DNA of 64,000 bases, taken from NCBI RefSeq assembly GCF_964253025.1, contig NZ_CAXUQC020000001.1, positions 1,736,001-1,800,000 on the forward strand. Direction: 5' to 3'. Every line of letters starts with the position of its first letter. Position 1 is the first letter of the stretch. The DNA is from Rhizobacter sp964253025 (GTDB taxonomy: Bacteria; Pseudomonadota; Gammaproteobacteria; Burkholderiales; Burkholderiaceae_C). A model generated the notes under the pieces. It was not told where the DNA came from and made no database searches. It saw only the letters and a list, made by a program, of their open reading frames with translations. This document shows, one piece after another, positions 26,153 through 34,200 of this stretch. Position numbers and translations under genes: made by a program.

Positions 26153-28072
26153 ATGATTTCCGTTCAATTGCCCGACGGTTCCAAGCGCCAGTTCGACAAC
26201 CCCGTGACCGTGGCCGAGGTGGCTGCGTCCATCGGCGCAGGTCTGGCCAAGGCTGCGCTGGCCGGGCGCGTGGGGCAGGGCGAGTCGGCCCGCGTGGTCG
26301 ACACCAGCCACCGCATCGAGCAGGACACCCAGCTGGCCATCATCACGGAGAAGGATCCCGAGGGCCTCGACGTGATCCGCCACTCGACGGCCCACCTGCT
26401 GGCCTACGCCGTCAAGGAGCTGTTCCCCGAGGCGCAGGTGACCATCGGCCCCGTCATCGAGAACGGCTTCTTCTACGACTTCTCGTACAAGCGCCCCTTC
26501 ACGCCCGAGGACCTGGCCGCCATCGAGGCCAAGATGACCGAGCTCGCCAAGAAGGACGAGCGGGTCGAGCGCCGGGTGCTGCCGCGCGATGAAGCGGTGT
26601 CGTACTTCAAGGGCATCGGCGAGGCCTACAAGGCCGAGATCATCGCCAGCATCCCGGCCAACGAAGACGTCTCGCTGTATCGCGAAGGCAAGTTCGAGGA
26701 CCTGTGCCGCGGCCCCCACGTGCCCAGCACCGGCAAGCTCAAGCACTTCAAGCTGATGAAGGTGGCCGGGGCCTACTGGCGCGGCGACCACCGCAACGAG
26801 ATGCTCCAGCGCATCTACGGCACGGCCTGGGCCACCAAGGATGACCTTGCCCAGTACCTGCACCGCCTGGAGGAGGCCGAGAAGCGCGACCACCGCAAGC
26901 TCGGCCGCGAGCTCGACCTCTTCCACATCGACGAGCACGCGCCGGGCGTGGTGTTCTGGCATCCCAATGGCTGGACCGTCTGGCAGCAGGTGGAGCAGTA
27001 CATGCGCGCCGTCTACCGCGACAACGGCTACCAGGAAGTAAAGGGGCCGCAGCTGCTCGACCAGTCGCTCTGGGAGAAGACCGGCCACTGGGGCAAGTAC
27101 CGCGAGAACATGTTCACGACGGAGTCGGAGAAGCGCGACTACGCGCTCAAGCCGATGAACTGCCCGGGCCACATCCTCATCTACAAGCAGGGCATCAAGA
27201 GCTATCGCGACCTGCCGCTGCGCTTCGGTGAGTTCGGCCAGTGCCATCGCAACGAGCCCACCGGCGGCCTGCACGGCATCATGCGGGTGCGCGGCTTCAC
27301 CCAGGACGACGGCCACATCTTCTGCACCGAGGACCAGATCCTCGAGGAATGCGCCGCCTTCACCGCCTTGCTGCAGCAGGTCTACAAGGACTTCGGCTTC
27401 ACCGACATCATCTACAAGGTCGCCACCCGCCCCGAGGCCCGCATCGGCACGGACGAGTCGTGGGACAAGGCCGAGTTCGCGCTGATGGAGAGCCTGCGCC
27501 GTTCCGGCTGCGAGTTCGAGGTGGCGGCCGGCGAGGGCGCCTTCTACGGCCCGAAGATCGAATACACCCTGAAGGACGCGCTCGGCCGGCACTGGCAGTG
27601 CGGCACGATTCAGGTCGACCCGAACATGCCGGAGCGCCTGGGCGCCGAGTACGTGGACGAAGCCGGCGAGCGCCGCACGCCCCTGATGCTCCACCGCGCC
27701 ATCGTGGGCAGCCTCGAGCGCTTCATCGGCATCCTGATCGAGCAGCACGCCGGCGCACTGCCGGCCTGGCTCGCTCCGAAGCAGGTCGTCGTCATGAATA
27801 TCACCGACGGCCAGGCCGACTACGCCCAGGAGATTGCGAAATCACTGCAAAAACAAGGAGTTAGGGTCTCGGTTGATTTGCGCAACGAGAAAATTAACTA
27901 TAAAATCCGGGAGCATTCAATGCAGAAGGTCCCGTTTCTCCTTGTTGTGGGTGACAAGGAAAAGGCAAACGGGGCTGTTGCGGTGCGCGCCCGGGGCAAC
28001 CAGGACCTGGGAGTGATGTCCCTCGCCGACTTCTCCGCGAAGATCGCCAGCGACATCGCCCAGCGGGTCTGA
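26153..28072 (+). CDS. thrS: threonyl-tRNA synthetase
   Basis: A 639-residue class II synthetase of standard length that charges tRNA-Thr. It has an N-terminal TGS domain (MISVQLPDGSKRQFDNPVTVAEVA), a second editing-type domain with HSTAHLLAYAVKELFP, the catalytic core with the zinc ligand Cys337 in KPMNCPGH, motif 2 near RCHRNEPTGG (here QCHRNEPTGG), and the C-terminal anticodon-binding domain (VVVMNITDGQADYA). The ATG at 26153 follows a GGAG site. The 3' part (about 27830-27960) uses AT-rich codons, unlike the rest of the gene, and holds a promoter-like sequence, probably for infC. First gene of the translation operon. Confidence 0.97.
   Translation: MISVQLPDGSKRQFDNPVTVAEVAASIGAGLAKAALAGRVGQGESARVVDTSHRIEQDTQLAIITEKDPEGLDVIRHSTAHLLAYAVKELFPEAQVTIGPVIENGFFYDFSYKRPFTPEDLAAIEAKMTELAKKDERVERRVLPRDEAVSYFKGIGEAYKAEIIASIPANEDVSLYREGKFEDLCRGPHVPSTGKLKHFKLMKVAGAYWRGDHRNEMLQRIYGTAWATKDDLAQYLHRLEEAEKRDHRKLGRELDLFHIDEHAPGVVFWHPNGWTVWQQVEQYMRAVYRDNGYQEVKGPQLLDQSLWEKTGHWGKYRENMFTTESEKRDYALKPMNCPGHILIYKQGIKSYRDLPLRFGEFGQCHRNEPTGGLHGIMRVRGFTQDDGHIFCTEDQILEECAAFTALLQQVYKDFGFTDIIYKVATRPEARIGTDESWDKAEFALMESLRRSGCEFEVAAGEGAFYGPKIEYTLKDALGRHWQCGTIQVDPNMPERLGAEYVDEAGERRTPLMLHRAIVGSLERFIGILIEQHAGALPAWLAPKQVVVMNITDGQADYAQEIAKSLQKQGVRVSVDLRNEKINYKIREHSMQKVPFLLVVGDKEKANGAVAVRARGNQDLGVMSLADFSAKIASDIAQRV
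27878..27906 (+). promoter_or_regulatory. candidate promoter inside thrS for infC-rpmI-rplT
   Basis: TTGCGC (27878-27883) and TAAAAT (27901-27906) are separated by 17 bases, close to sigma-70 spacing. They sit in an AT-rich island where codon choice switches from GC-ending to AT-ending codons. In E. coli, promoters inside thrS serve infC, so the position is expected. Strength is unknown. Confidence 0.5.
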
Positions 28073-28159
28073 CTGAGTCCAGCTCAGCCGGTTCACCCAC
28101 GACGCGCGTGACAAATTTTTGGGCTCTCCTGCCTTGGAGCCCGCTGAAGGATCAGAACT

Positions 28160-28708
28160 ATCGCTACTTTTGCTGACCGCCGCGCTCCGAATGTGGAGCG
28201 CAAGCACCGCCTGAACCGTGAAATCATGGTCCCCGAGGTCCGACTGAACGGCGTGGAAAACGAGCCGCTGGGCATCGTGAGCACGCAGGAAGCACTGCGG
28301 ATGGCGGGCGAGCTCGACGTCGACCTCGTTGAAATTGCCGCGACGGCCGACCCCCCGGTCTGCCGCCTGATGGACTACGGCAAGTTCAAGTACCAGGAAC
28401 AGAAGCGCGCGGCCGAAGCCAAGTCGAAGCAGAAGGTCATCGAGATCAAGGAAGTCAAGTTCCGGCCGGGTACGGACGAAGGCGACTACCAGATCAAGAT
28501 GCGCAACCTGCGCCGCTTCATCGAGGAAGACGGCGACAAGGGCAAGGTCACGCTGCGCTATCGCGGCCGCGAGATCACCCACCAGGATATCGGCATGCGC
28601 CTGCTTGAACGCATTCGTGACGACCTGGCCGATTGCGCCGTCGTCGAGAACATGCCCAAGCTCGAAGGCCGCCAGATGATCATGGTGCTGGGCCCGAAGA
28701 AGCGGTAA
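28160..28708 (+). CDS. infC: translation initiation factor IF-3, ATC start codon
   Basis: A 182-residue IF-3, which binds the 30S subunit, blocks 50S joining and checks start codons. The ATC at 28160 gives ATFADRRAPNVERKHRLNREIMVPEV, and an AAGGA ribosome site lies 7-8 bases before it; a GTG at 28193 is the first conventional start in frame but has no ribosome site and would remove the N-terminus. infC in E. coli starts with the rare AUU and IF-3 represses its own gene by rejecting such codons, so the same control is likely here. Core motifs include VDLVEIAATADPPVCRLMDYGKFKY and KEVKFRPGTDEGDY. A GGGCTC/GAGCCC hairpin (28121-28142) lies between thrS and the ribosome site. Confidence 0.9.
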   Translation: MATFADRRAPNVERKHRLNREIMVPEVRLNGVENEPLGIVSTQEALRMAGELDVDLVEIAATADPPVCRLMDYGKFKYQEQKRAAEAKSKQKVIEIKEVKFRPGTDEGDYQIKMRNLRRFIEEDGDKGKVTLRYRGREITHQDIGMRLLERIRDDLADCAVVENMPKLEGRQMIMVLGPKKR

Positions 28709-28722
28709 GCAAGAGGAGCGCT

Positions 28723-28829
28723 GGCAACGGCGTTCGTGTGAGTTCGTTGCCCTGGTTTGGTCACCAGGGCGACGCAAGAAGCCCCTGCAGGCCAACAAGA
28801 CGGCAAGACCCTTTGCCGGCGCCTGCAGG
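28723..28829 (+). promoter_or_regulatory. structured leader before rpmI (candidate L20-binding autoregulatory site)
   Basis: The 142-base gap between infC and rpmI holds several inverted repeats: GGCAACG (28723-28729) with CGTTGCC (28745-28751); GCCCTGGT (28749-28756) with ACCAGGGC (28763-28770), which overlaps the first and so competes with it; and nested stems CCTGCAGGC (28784-28792)/GCCTGCAGG (28821-28829) enclosing CGGCAA (28801-28806)/TTGCCG (28813-28818). They end just before the rpmI ribosome site. Ribosomal protein L20 represses rpmI-rplT by binding such leaders in other bacteria. No sequence match to a known family was made. Confidence 0.5.
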
Positions 28830-28850
28830 TGCAATTCAAAAGGAGCAGTC

Positions 28851-29054
28851 ATGCCCAAAATGAAGACCAAGAAGAGCGCGGCCAAGCGGTTTCGCGTGCG
28901 TCCGGGTGGCACCGTCAAGCGGGGCCAGGCGTTCAAGCGCCACATCCTGACCAAGAAGACCACGAAGAACAAGCGCCACCTGCGTGGCGCTGTCAACGTG
29001 CATGAGACCAACATGGGGCACATGAAGCAAATGCTGCCCTTCGCTGGCCTTTAA
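28851..29054 (+). CDS. rpmI: 50S ribosomal protein L35
   Basis: A 67-residue basic protein beginning MPKMKTKKSAAKRFRV, the standard L35 start, and ending in the HMKQMLPFAGL region. It is a component of the large ribosomal subunit. An AGGAG ribosome site precedes the ATG. It is followed 22 bases later by rplT, the usual rpmI-rplT pair. Confidence 0.97.
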   Translation: MPKMKTKKSAAKRFRVRPGGTVKRGQAFKRHILTKKTTKNKRHLRGAVNVHETNMGHMKQMLPFAGL

Positions 29055-29076
29055 TCGCTTCTGAAGGAGAAACCGC

Positions 29077-29433
29077 ATGCCTCGCGTCAAACGTGGTGTA
29101 ACCGCCCGTGCCCGTCACAAGAAAGTTCTCGCACTCGCCAAGGGTTACCGTGGCCGTCGCAAGAACGTGTTCCGCATCGCCAAGCAAGCAGTCATGCGCG
29201 CTGGGCAATATGCCTACCGTGACCGCCGCACGAAAAAGCGTGTGTTCCGTCAGTTGTGGATTGCCCGTATCAACGCGGCGAGCCGTGGCCTCGGACTCAC
29301 CTACAGCAAGTTCATGGCTGGCCTGAAGAAGGCTTCGATCGAGATCGACCGCAAGGTCCTCGCCGACATGGCCGTGAACGATCCTGCCGCTTTTGGCAGC
29401 ATCGTCGAGAAGGTGAAGGCCCAGCTCGCTTGA
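29077..29433 (+). CDS. rplT: 50S ribosomal protein L20
   Basis: A 118-residue L20, which binds 23S rRNA early in large-subunit assembly and in many bacteria represses its own operon. The basic N-terminal extension MPRVKRGVTARARHKK and the globular end AFGSIVEKVKAQL are both present; length is normal. An AAGGAG site precedes the start. A terminator lies between it and pheS. Confidence 0.97.
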   Translation: MPRVKRGVTARARHKKVLALAKGYRGRRKNVFRIAKQAVMRAGQYAYRDRRTKKRVFRQLWIARINAASRGLGLTYSKFMAGLKKASIEIDRKVLADMAVNDPAAFGSIVEKVKAQLA

Positions 29434-29507
29434 TGTCGTGTCTGCACCGGGGCAACCCGGTGCTGCGGCAAACCCATCGGCCTCGTGCCGGTGGGTGCCA
29501 AGCCCTC

Positions 29508-29540
29508 AAGGCCGACCTTCTGGTTCGGCCTTTTTTATTT
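29508..29540 (+). terminator. intrinsic terminator between rplT and pheS
   Basis: AAGGCCGA (29508-29515) pairs with TCGGCCTT (29525-29532) and is followed by a T-rich run. A second inverted repeat, ACCCA.CGG with CCG.TGGGT (29472-29496), lies just upstream. No Phe-rich leader peptide precedes the hairpin, so E. coli-type pheST attenuation is not supported; partial readthrough or a separate pheS promoter is needed. Confidence 0.7.
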
Positions 29541-29558
29541 TCCGGCGTTGATGAATTG

Positions 29559-30602
29559 ATGAACGACCTCGAGCAATTGGTGCAAGACGCGCAAGCCGAC
29601 TTCGCGCAGAGCCCGGCACCGGCCGACCTGGAGAACGCCAAGGCGAAGTACCTCGGCAAGGCGGGGCGCCTGACCGAGCTGCTGAAGGCGCTCGGTGCCC
29701 TGTCGCCCGAAGAGAAGAAGTCGCGCGGCGCACTCATCAACGCCGCCAAGCAGCAAGTGGAAGCCGCGCTCACCGCGCGTCGCCAGGCACTGGCCGACGC
29801 CGAGCTCGAGGCCCAGCTCCGCGCCGAGGCGCTCGACGTGAGCCTGCCCGGGCGCCAGCGCGGCACCGGCTCGCTGCACCCCGTCTCGCGCACCATGGAA
29901 CGCATCGAGGCCATCTTCGGCTCGATGGGGTTCGACGTCGCCGACGGCCCCGAGATCGAGACCGACTGGTACAGCTTCACCGCCCTGAACAACCCCGAGA
30001 ACCATCCTGCGCGCTCCATGCAGGACACCTTCTACGTGGACATGAAGGACGAGGACGGCCAGTGGCTGAACCTGCGCCCGCACACCTCGCCGATGCAGGT
30101 GCGCTACGCGCGCGCCCATGCGGAGAAGTACGCCGGCGAGCTGCCCATGCCCGAGATCCGCGTCATCGCGCCCGGCCGCACCTACCGGGTCGACAGCGAT
30201 GCCACCCACTCGCCGATGTTCCATCAGTGCGAAGGCCTGTGGATCGGCGAGAACGTGAGCTTCAAGGACCTGAAGTCGGTCTTCACCGATTTCTTCCGCA
30301 CCTTCTTCGAGACGGACGACCTGCAGTTGCGCTTCCGTCCGTCGTTCTTCCCCTTCACCGAGCCCTCGGCCGAGGTCGACATCGCCTTCGCGAGCGGGCC
30401 GCTGAAGGGCCGCTGGCTCGAGGTGGCCGGCTCCGGCCAGGTGCACCCGAACGTGGTGCGCAGCTACGGCCTCGACCCCGAGCGCCACATCGGCTTCGCC
30501 TTCGGCATGGGCCCCGATCGGCTCACCATGCTGCGCTACGGCGTGAGCGACCTGCGGGCGTTCTTCGACGGCGACCTGCGCTTTCTGTCGCAGTTCAAGT
30601 AA
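29559..30602 (+). CDS. pheS: phenylalanyl-tRNA synthetase alpha subunit
   Basis: A 347-residue class II catalytic subunit that works with PheT as an (alpha beta)2 enzyme to charge tRNA-Phe. An N-terminal coiled-coil arm (residues about 1-85) is followed by the catalytic core with LHPVSRTMERIEAIF, the motif 2-type RPHTSPMQVRY and HQCEGLWIGENVSF, and the motif 3-type GFAFGMGPDRLTMLRYG. The ATG at 29559 was preferred over the open upstream frame because the coiled-coil arm begins there and the upstream frame crosses a terminator; the ribosome site is weak. Confidence 0.95.
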   Translation: MNDLEQLVQDAQADFAQSPAPADLENAKAKYLGKAGRLTELLKALGALSPEEKKSRGALINAAKQQVEAALTARRQALADAELEAQLRAEALDVSLPGRQRGTGSLHPVSRTMERIEAIFGSMGFDVADGPEIETDWYSFTALNNPENHPARSMQDTFYVDMKDEDGQWLNLRPHTSPMQVRYARAHAEKYAGELPMPEIRVIAPGRTYRVDSDATHSPMFHQCEGLWIGENVSFKDLKSVFTDFFRTFFETDDLQLRFRPSFFPFTEPSAEVDIAFASGPLKGRWLEVAGSGQVHPNVVRSYGLDPERHIGFAFGMGPDRLTMLRYGVSDLRAFFDGDLRFLSQFK

Positions 30603-30631
30603 GCCCGCCCCGCAGTCTCTGGACCTCTCAC

Positions 30632-33052
30632 ATGCAATTCCCCGAATCCTGGTTGCGCGCCTTCTGCAACCCTCCGCTGTCGACGCAGGAGCTGGCCGAC
30701 ACGCTCACCATGGCCGGCATGGAAGTCGAAGAGCTTCGCCCGGTCGCACCTCCTTTCACCCAGGTGGTCGTGGGCGAGGTGCTTTCCGTGCAACGCCATC
30801 CGGACGCTGACCGATTGAACGTCTGCCAGGTGAAGGTGGGCCCGGACACGGTCCTCAACATCGTGTGCGGCGCGCCCAACGTGGCCCCCGGCATCAAGGT
30901 GCCGTGTGCCTTGGTCGGCGCCGAGTTGCCTCCGGCGGAGGAGGGCGGTGCACCCTTCAAGATCAAGCTCGGCAAGCTGCGCGGCGTCGAAAGCCAGGGC
31001 ATGCTGTGCTCGGCGCGCGAACTCAAGGTGTCCGAGGAGTCCTCCGGTCTGCTCATCCTCGGCGACGATGCCCTGGTGGGCAATTCGGTGCGCGACCACC
31101 TGCGCCTCGACGACACGCTCTTCACCCTCAAGCTCACGCCGAACCTGGGGCACTGCCTCAGCGTGCACGGCATTGCGCGGGAGTTGTCGGCCCTGACCGG
31201 TGCGCCCCTGCTGACGCCCACCATTCCCGTCGCCCAGCCGGCGCATGACCAGCGCCTGCCCGTCGAGGTGGTCGACACCGACCTGTGCGGCCGTTTCTCC
31301 GGCCGCGTCATCCGCAACGTCAACACGCGGGCTGCCACGCCGGCCTGGATGGTCGAGCGCCTGGCCCGCTGCGGCCAGCGCTCCGTCACCGCCCTGGTCG
31401 ACATCTCGAACTACGTGATGTTCGAGTACGGCCAGCCGTCGCACATCTTCGACCTCGACAAGATCCACGCTGGCCTCGAAGTGCGCTGGGGCCGGGAGGG
31501 CGAGACGCTCAAGCTGCTCAACGGCAACACCGTCGAACTCGACAGCCGCACCGGTGTCATCGCCGACAGCCAGGCTGTCGAGTCGCTGGCCGGCATCATG
31601 GGGGGTGACGCCACCTCGGTGAACGACGACACCCGCAACGTCTACGTCGAGGCCGCCTTCTGGTGGCCCGAGGCCGTGGCCGGTCGTGCCCGCAAGTACA
31701 ACTTCAGCACCGACGCCAGCCACCGCTACGAGCGCGGTGTGGACCCGGCGCACACCGTCGAGAACGTCGAGCGCGTGACGCAGCTCATCATCGACATCTG
31801 CGGCGGCGAAGCCGGCCCCATCGACGACCAGCAGCTCAACATGCCGGTGCGCAAGCCGGTGCAGCTGCGCGTCGCCCGTGCCGCCAAGGTGATCGGCATG
31901 CCGGTGACCGAAGGCGAGTGCACCGAAGTGCTCAAGCGCCTCGGCCTGCCGGTGCAGGCGAGCCCCGAGGGCGTGCTCACCGTCACGCCGCCCAGCTGGC
32001 GCTTCGACCTCCAGCTCGAGGAAGACCTCATCGAGGAGGTGGTGCGCGTCATCGGTTTCGAGAACCTGCCCGACACGCCGCCGCTTGCGCCCGTCACCGC
32101 GCGCGTGCGCCCCGAGTCACGCCGCAGCCTGCATGCCGTGCGTCACGCGCTGGCCGGCCGCGACTACCACGAGACGATCAACTTCAGCTTCGTCGAAGAG
32201 CGGTGGGAGCAGGAGCTGGCCGGCAACACGCAACCCATCCGGGTGCTGAATCCGATCGCCAGCCCGCTGTCGGTCATGCGCACGAGCCTCATCGGCAGCC
32301 TCGTGTCCGTGCTGCGCTTCAACTTGGCCCGCAAGGCCGCGCGTGTGCGCCTCTTCGAGGTCGGTCGCGTCTTCCGCCGTGACGACACCGTCAAGGCGAG
32401 CCTGCGCACGGTGGCCGGCATCGACCAACCGCTGCGGGTGGCCGGCATCGCCTACGGTCCGGCCGATGCGCTGCAGTGGTCCGTCAAGGAACGCAGCGTC
32501 GACTTCTACGACGTCAAGGGTGACATCGAGGCGCTGTTCGCGCCGCGCACCGTTCGCTTCGAAGCCGCCGAGCATCCGGCCCTGCACCCGGGCCGCTCGG
32601 CGCGTGTCGTGCTCGACGGCCGGGCCGTGGGCCATGTGGGTGAACTGCACCCACGGTGGCGCCAAGGCTACGAGCTGCCCGGCGCTCCCATCCTGTTCGA
32701 ACTGGAAGCCGACGCCCTCACGGCGCGCAACGTGCCGGTTGCGGCGCCCATCGCGCGCCAGCAGTCCGCCTGGCGCGACATCGCCGTCATCGCTGGCGAG
32801 CAGGTCACGCACGACGCGCTGATCGAGACGATCACGTCGGCCGACCGCGCGCTCATCCGCTCGGCCCGCCTGTTCGACATCTACAAGCCCGCGACGCCGA
32901 CGGCCGACATGGCCGCCGGCGAACGCAGCCTGGCGGTTCGCCTGGAGCTGCTGGACGACTCCGCGACCCTGACGGACGAGCGGATCGAGGCGGCCGTCGC
33001 GGCCGTGCTCGACGCGTTGAAGACCCGCCTGGGCGCTCGCCTGCGCGGCTGA
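30632..33052 (+). CDS. pheT: phenylalanyl-tRNA synthetase beta subunit
   Basis: An 806-residue beta subunit of normal length. It has the EMAP/OB tRNA-binding fold near the N-terminus (VVVGEVLSVQRHPDADRLNVCQV), the B3/B4 editing region (DISNYVMFEYGQPSHIFDLDKI), a B5 domain, and the C-terminal ferredoxin-like anticodon-binding domain with SVSRD-like PSAWRDIAV. The ATG at 30632 fits the conserved family opening MQFPESWLRAF. Separated from pheS by 29 bases and from ihfA by 20 bases, so probably one transcript. Confidence 0.96.
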   Translation: MQFPESWLRAFCNPPLSTQELADTLTMAGMEVEELRPVAPPFTQVVVGEVLSVQRHPDADRLNVCQVKVGPDTVLNIVCGAPNVAPGIKVPCALVGAELPPAEEGGAPFKIKLGKLRGVESQGMLCSARELKVSEESSGLLILGDDALVGNSVRDHLRLDDTLFTLKLTPNLGHCLSVHGIARELSALTGAPLLTPTIPVAQPAHDQRLPVEVVDTDLCGRFSGRVIRNVNTRAATPAWMVERLARCGQRSVTALVDISNYVMFEYGQPSHIFDLDKIHAGLEVRWGREGETLKLLNGNTVELDSRTGVIADSQAVESLAGIMGGDATSVNDDTRNVYVEAAFWWPEAVAGRARKYNFSTDASHRYERGVDPAHTVENVERVTQLIIDICGGEAGPIDDQQLNMPVRKPVQLRVARAAKVIGMPVTEGECTEVLKRLGLPVQASPEGVLTVTPPSWRFDLQLEEDLIEEVVRVIGFENLPDTPPLAPVTARVRPESRRSLHAVRHALAGRDYHETINFSFVEERWEQELAGNTQPIRVLNPIASPLSVMRTSLIGSLVSVLRFNLARKAARVRLFEVGRVFRRDDTVKASLRTVAGIDQPLRVAGIAYGPADALQWSVKERSVDFYDVKGDIEALFAPRTVRFEAAEHPALHPGRSARVVLDGRAVGHVGELHPRWRQGYELPGAPILFELEADALTARNVPVAAPIARQQSAWRDIAVIAGEQVTHDALIETITSADRALIRSARLFDIYKPATPTADMAAGERSLAVRLELLDDSATLTDERIEAAVAAVLDALKTRLGARLRG

Positions 33053-33072
33053 GGCCTCACTGAGCACCGACC

Positions 33073-33456
33073 ATGACCACCTTGCCGCCTGACATGCCGC
33101 CCGAGTCGCCGCCGCCCGAGCGCGTGATGCTGCCCACGCTCGAGACGCCCACGCTGACCAAGGCCGAGCTGGCCGAGCTGCTCTTCGAGCGGCTCGGGCT
33201 CAACAAGCGCGAGTCCAAGGACATGGTCGAGGCCTTCTTCGAGATCATTCACAGCACGCTCGTGAAGGGCGATGACGTGAAGATGTCGGGCTTCGGAAAC
33301 TTCAACATCCGTCGCAAGGCCCCCCGCCCCGGGCGCAACCCGCGCACCGGCGAATCGATCCCCATCAAGGCGCGCAATGTGGTCACATTCCACGCAAGCC
33401 ACAAATTGAAGGGTGTTGTCCAAGGCGACATCCCGGTGGGTGAGGACTTCGAGTAA
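33073..33456 (+). CDS. ihfA: integration host factor alpha subunit
   Basis: A 127-residue HU/IHF-family DNA-bending protein. The core runs from LTKAELAELLFERLGLNKRESKDMVEAFFEII to the beta-arm with the DNA-intercalating Pro in RKAPRPGRNPRTGESIPI. The N-terminus carries an extra stretch of about 25 Pro/Glu-rich residues relative to E. coli IhfA, as in several Burkholderiales. The pheST-ihfA order matches that of other proteobacteria, which supports alpha over beta. Confidence 0.93.
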   Translation: MTTLPPDMPPESPPPERVMLPTLETPTLTKAELAELLFERLGLNKRESKDMVEAFFEIIHSTLVKGDDVKMSGFGNFNIRRKAPRPGRNPRTGESIPIKARNVVTFHASHKLKGVVQGDIPVGEDFE

Positions 33457-33491
33457 AGTCTTAGCTTTCGGCCTCGATCTCATTGATTTCA

Positions 33492-33962
33492 ATGGAGAAA
33501 GCGCTTCCCGCCATCCCCGCCAAACGCTACTTCACCATTGGTGAGGTCAGCGACTTGTGTGGCGTGAAGCCGTACGTGCTGCGTTACTGGGAGCAGGAGT
33601 TCACGCAGCTCAAGCCGATGAAGCGCCGCGGCAACCGCCGCTACTACCAGCACCACGAGGTGCTGCTCATCCGCCGCATCCGCGAACTGCTCTACGAGCA
33701 GGGCTTCACCATCAGCGGTGCGCGCAACCGCCTGACCGAGCTCGTGCACGGCCGCGGCCACCTCGCCGCGGTGACCGACGCACTCGACGCTGCCGACACG
33801 CACGACGACTCCGGCTTCGACGACAGCTCCGCTTTCGGCCCCGAGGCCCTCGAAGCAGCCGGCGCCGCGGCCGAGCCGCTCCCCGAGCCTCCATCGGCTG
33901 AACTCTCGCCCGAGCAGATGCGCAACGAGCTGCTCTCCATCCGTTCGCTGCTGACCGTCTGA
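33492..33962 (+). CDS. MerR-family transcriptional regulator
   Basis: A 156-residue regulator with an N-terminal MerR winged helix: YFTIGEVSDLCGVKPYVLRYWEQEFTQLKP then RRGNRRYYQ and the dimer-helix VLLIRRIRELLYEQGFTISGARNRL. The C-terminal half is acidic and Pro/Ala-rich with no metal-binding Cys pattern, so the ligand is unknown. The ATG at 33492 was chosen over a TTG nine bases upstream. The position after ihfA recurs in betaproteobacteria (recalled, not checked). Confidence 0.88.
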   Translation: MEKALPAIPAKRYFTIGEVSDLCGVKPYVLRYWEQEFTQLKPMKRRGNRRYYQHHEVLLIRRIRELLYEQGFTISGARNRLTELVHGRGHLAAVTDALDAADTHDDSGFDDSSAFGPEALEAAGAAAEPLPEPPSAELSPEQMRNELLSIRSLLTV

Positions 33963-34076
33963 AGGGCAGGGCGCGCCGCTGCGCGCCACCGCCAAAGGCG
34001 TTCACGCGCCGCGATGCAAATACCGCTCAAGACGCTGGCGTTCTCAACAACTTTAAGGCTATACTTGCGGGCTCAG

Positions 34077-34154
<78 letters not shown>

Positions 34155-34160
34155 GTTATT

Positions 34161-34200
34161 CGCAAAGGGTCAGTTCTCACAAGGACTGACCCTTTTTGCG
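34161..34200 (+). terminator. terminator hairpin after tRNA-Pro
   Basis: CGCAAAGGGTCAGT (34161-34174) pairs with ACTGACCCTTTTTGCG (34185-34200); the two arms differ only by a two-base bulge. The 3' arm contains five T. It may stop tRNA transcription in either direction. Confidence 0.65.

Noticed and set aside
27830..27960. AT-rich part of thrS as horizontally acquired DNA
   Set aside because: The protein sequence is ordinary ThrRS and the stretch is too short; an internal promoter explains it better.
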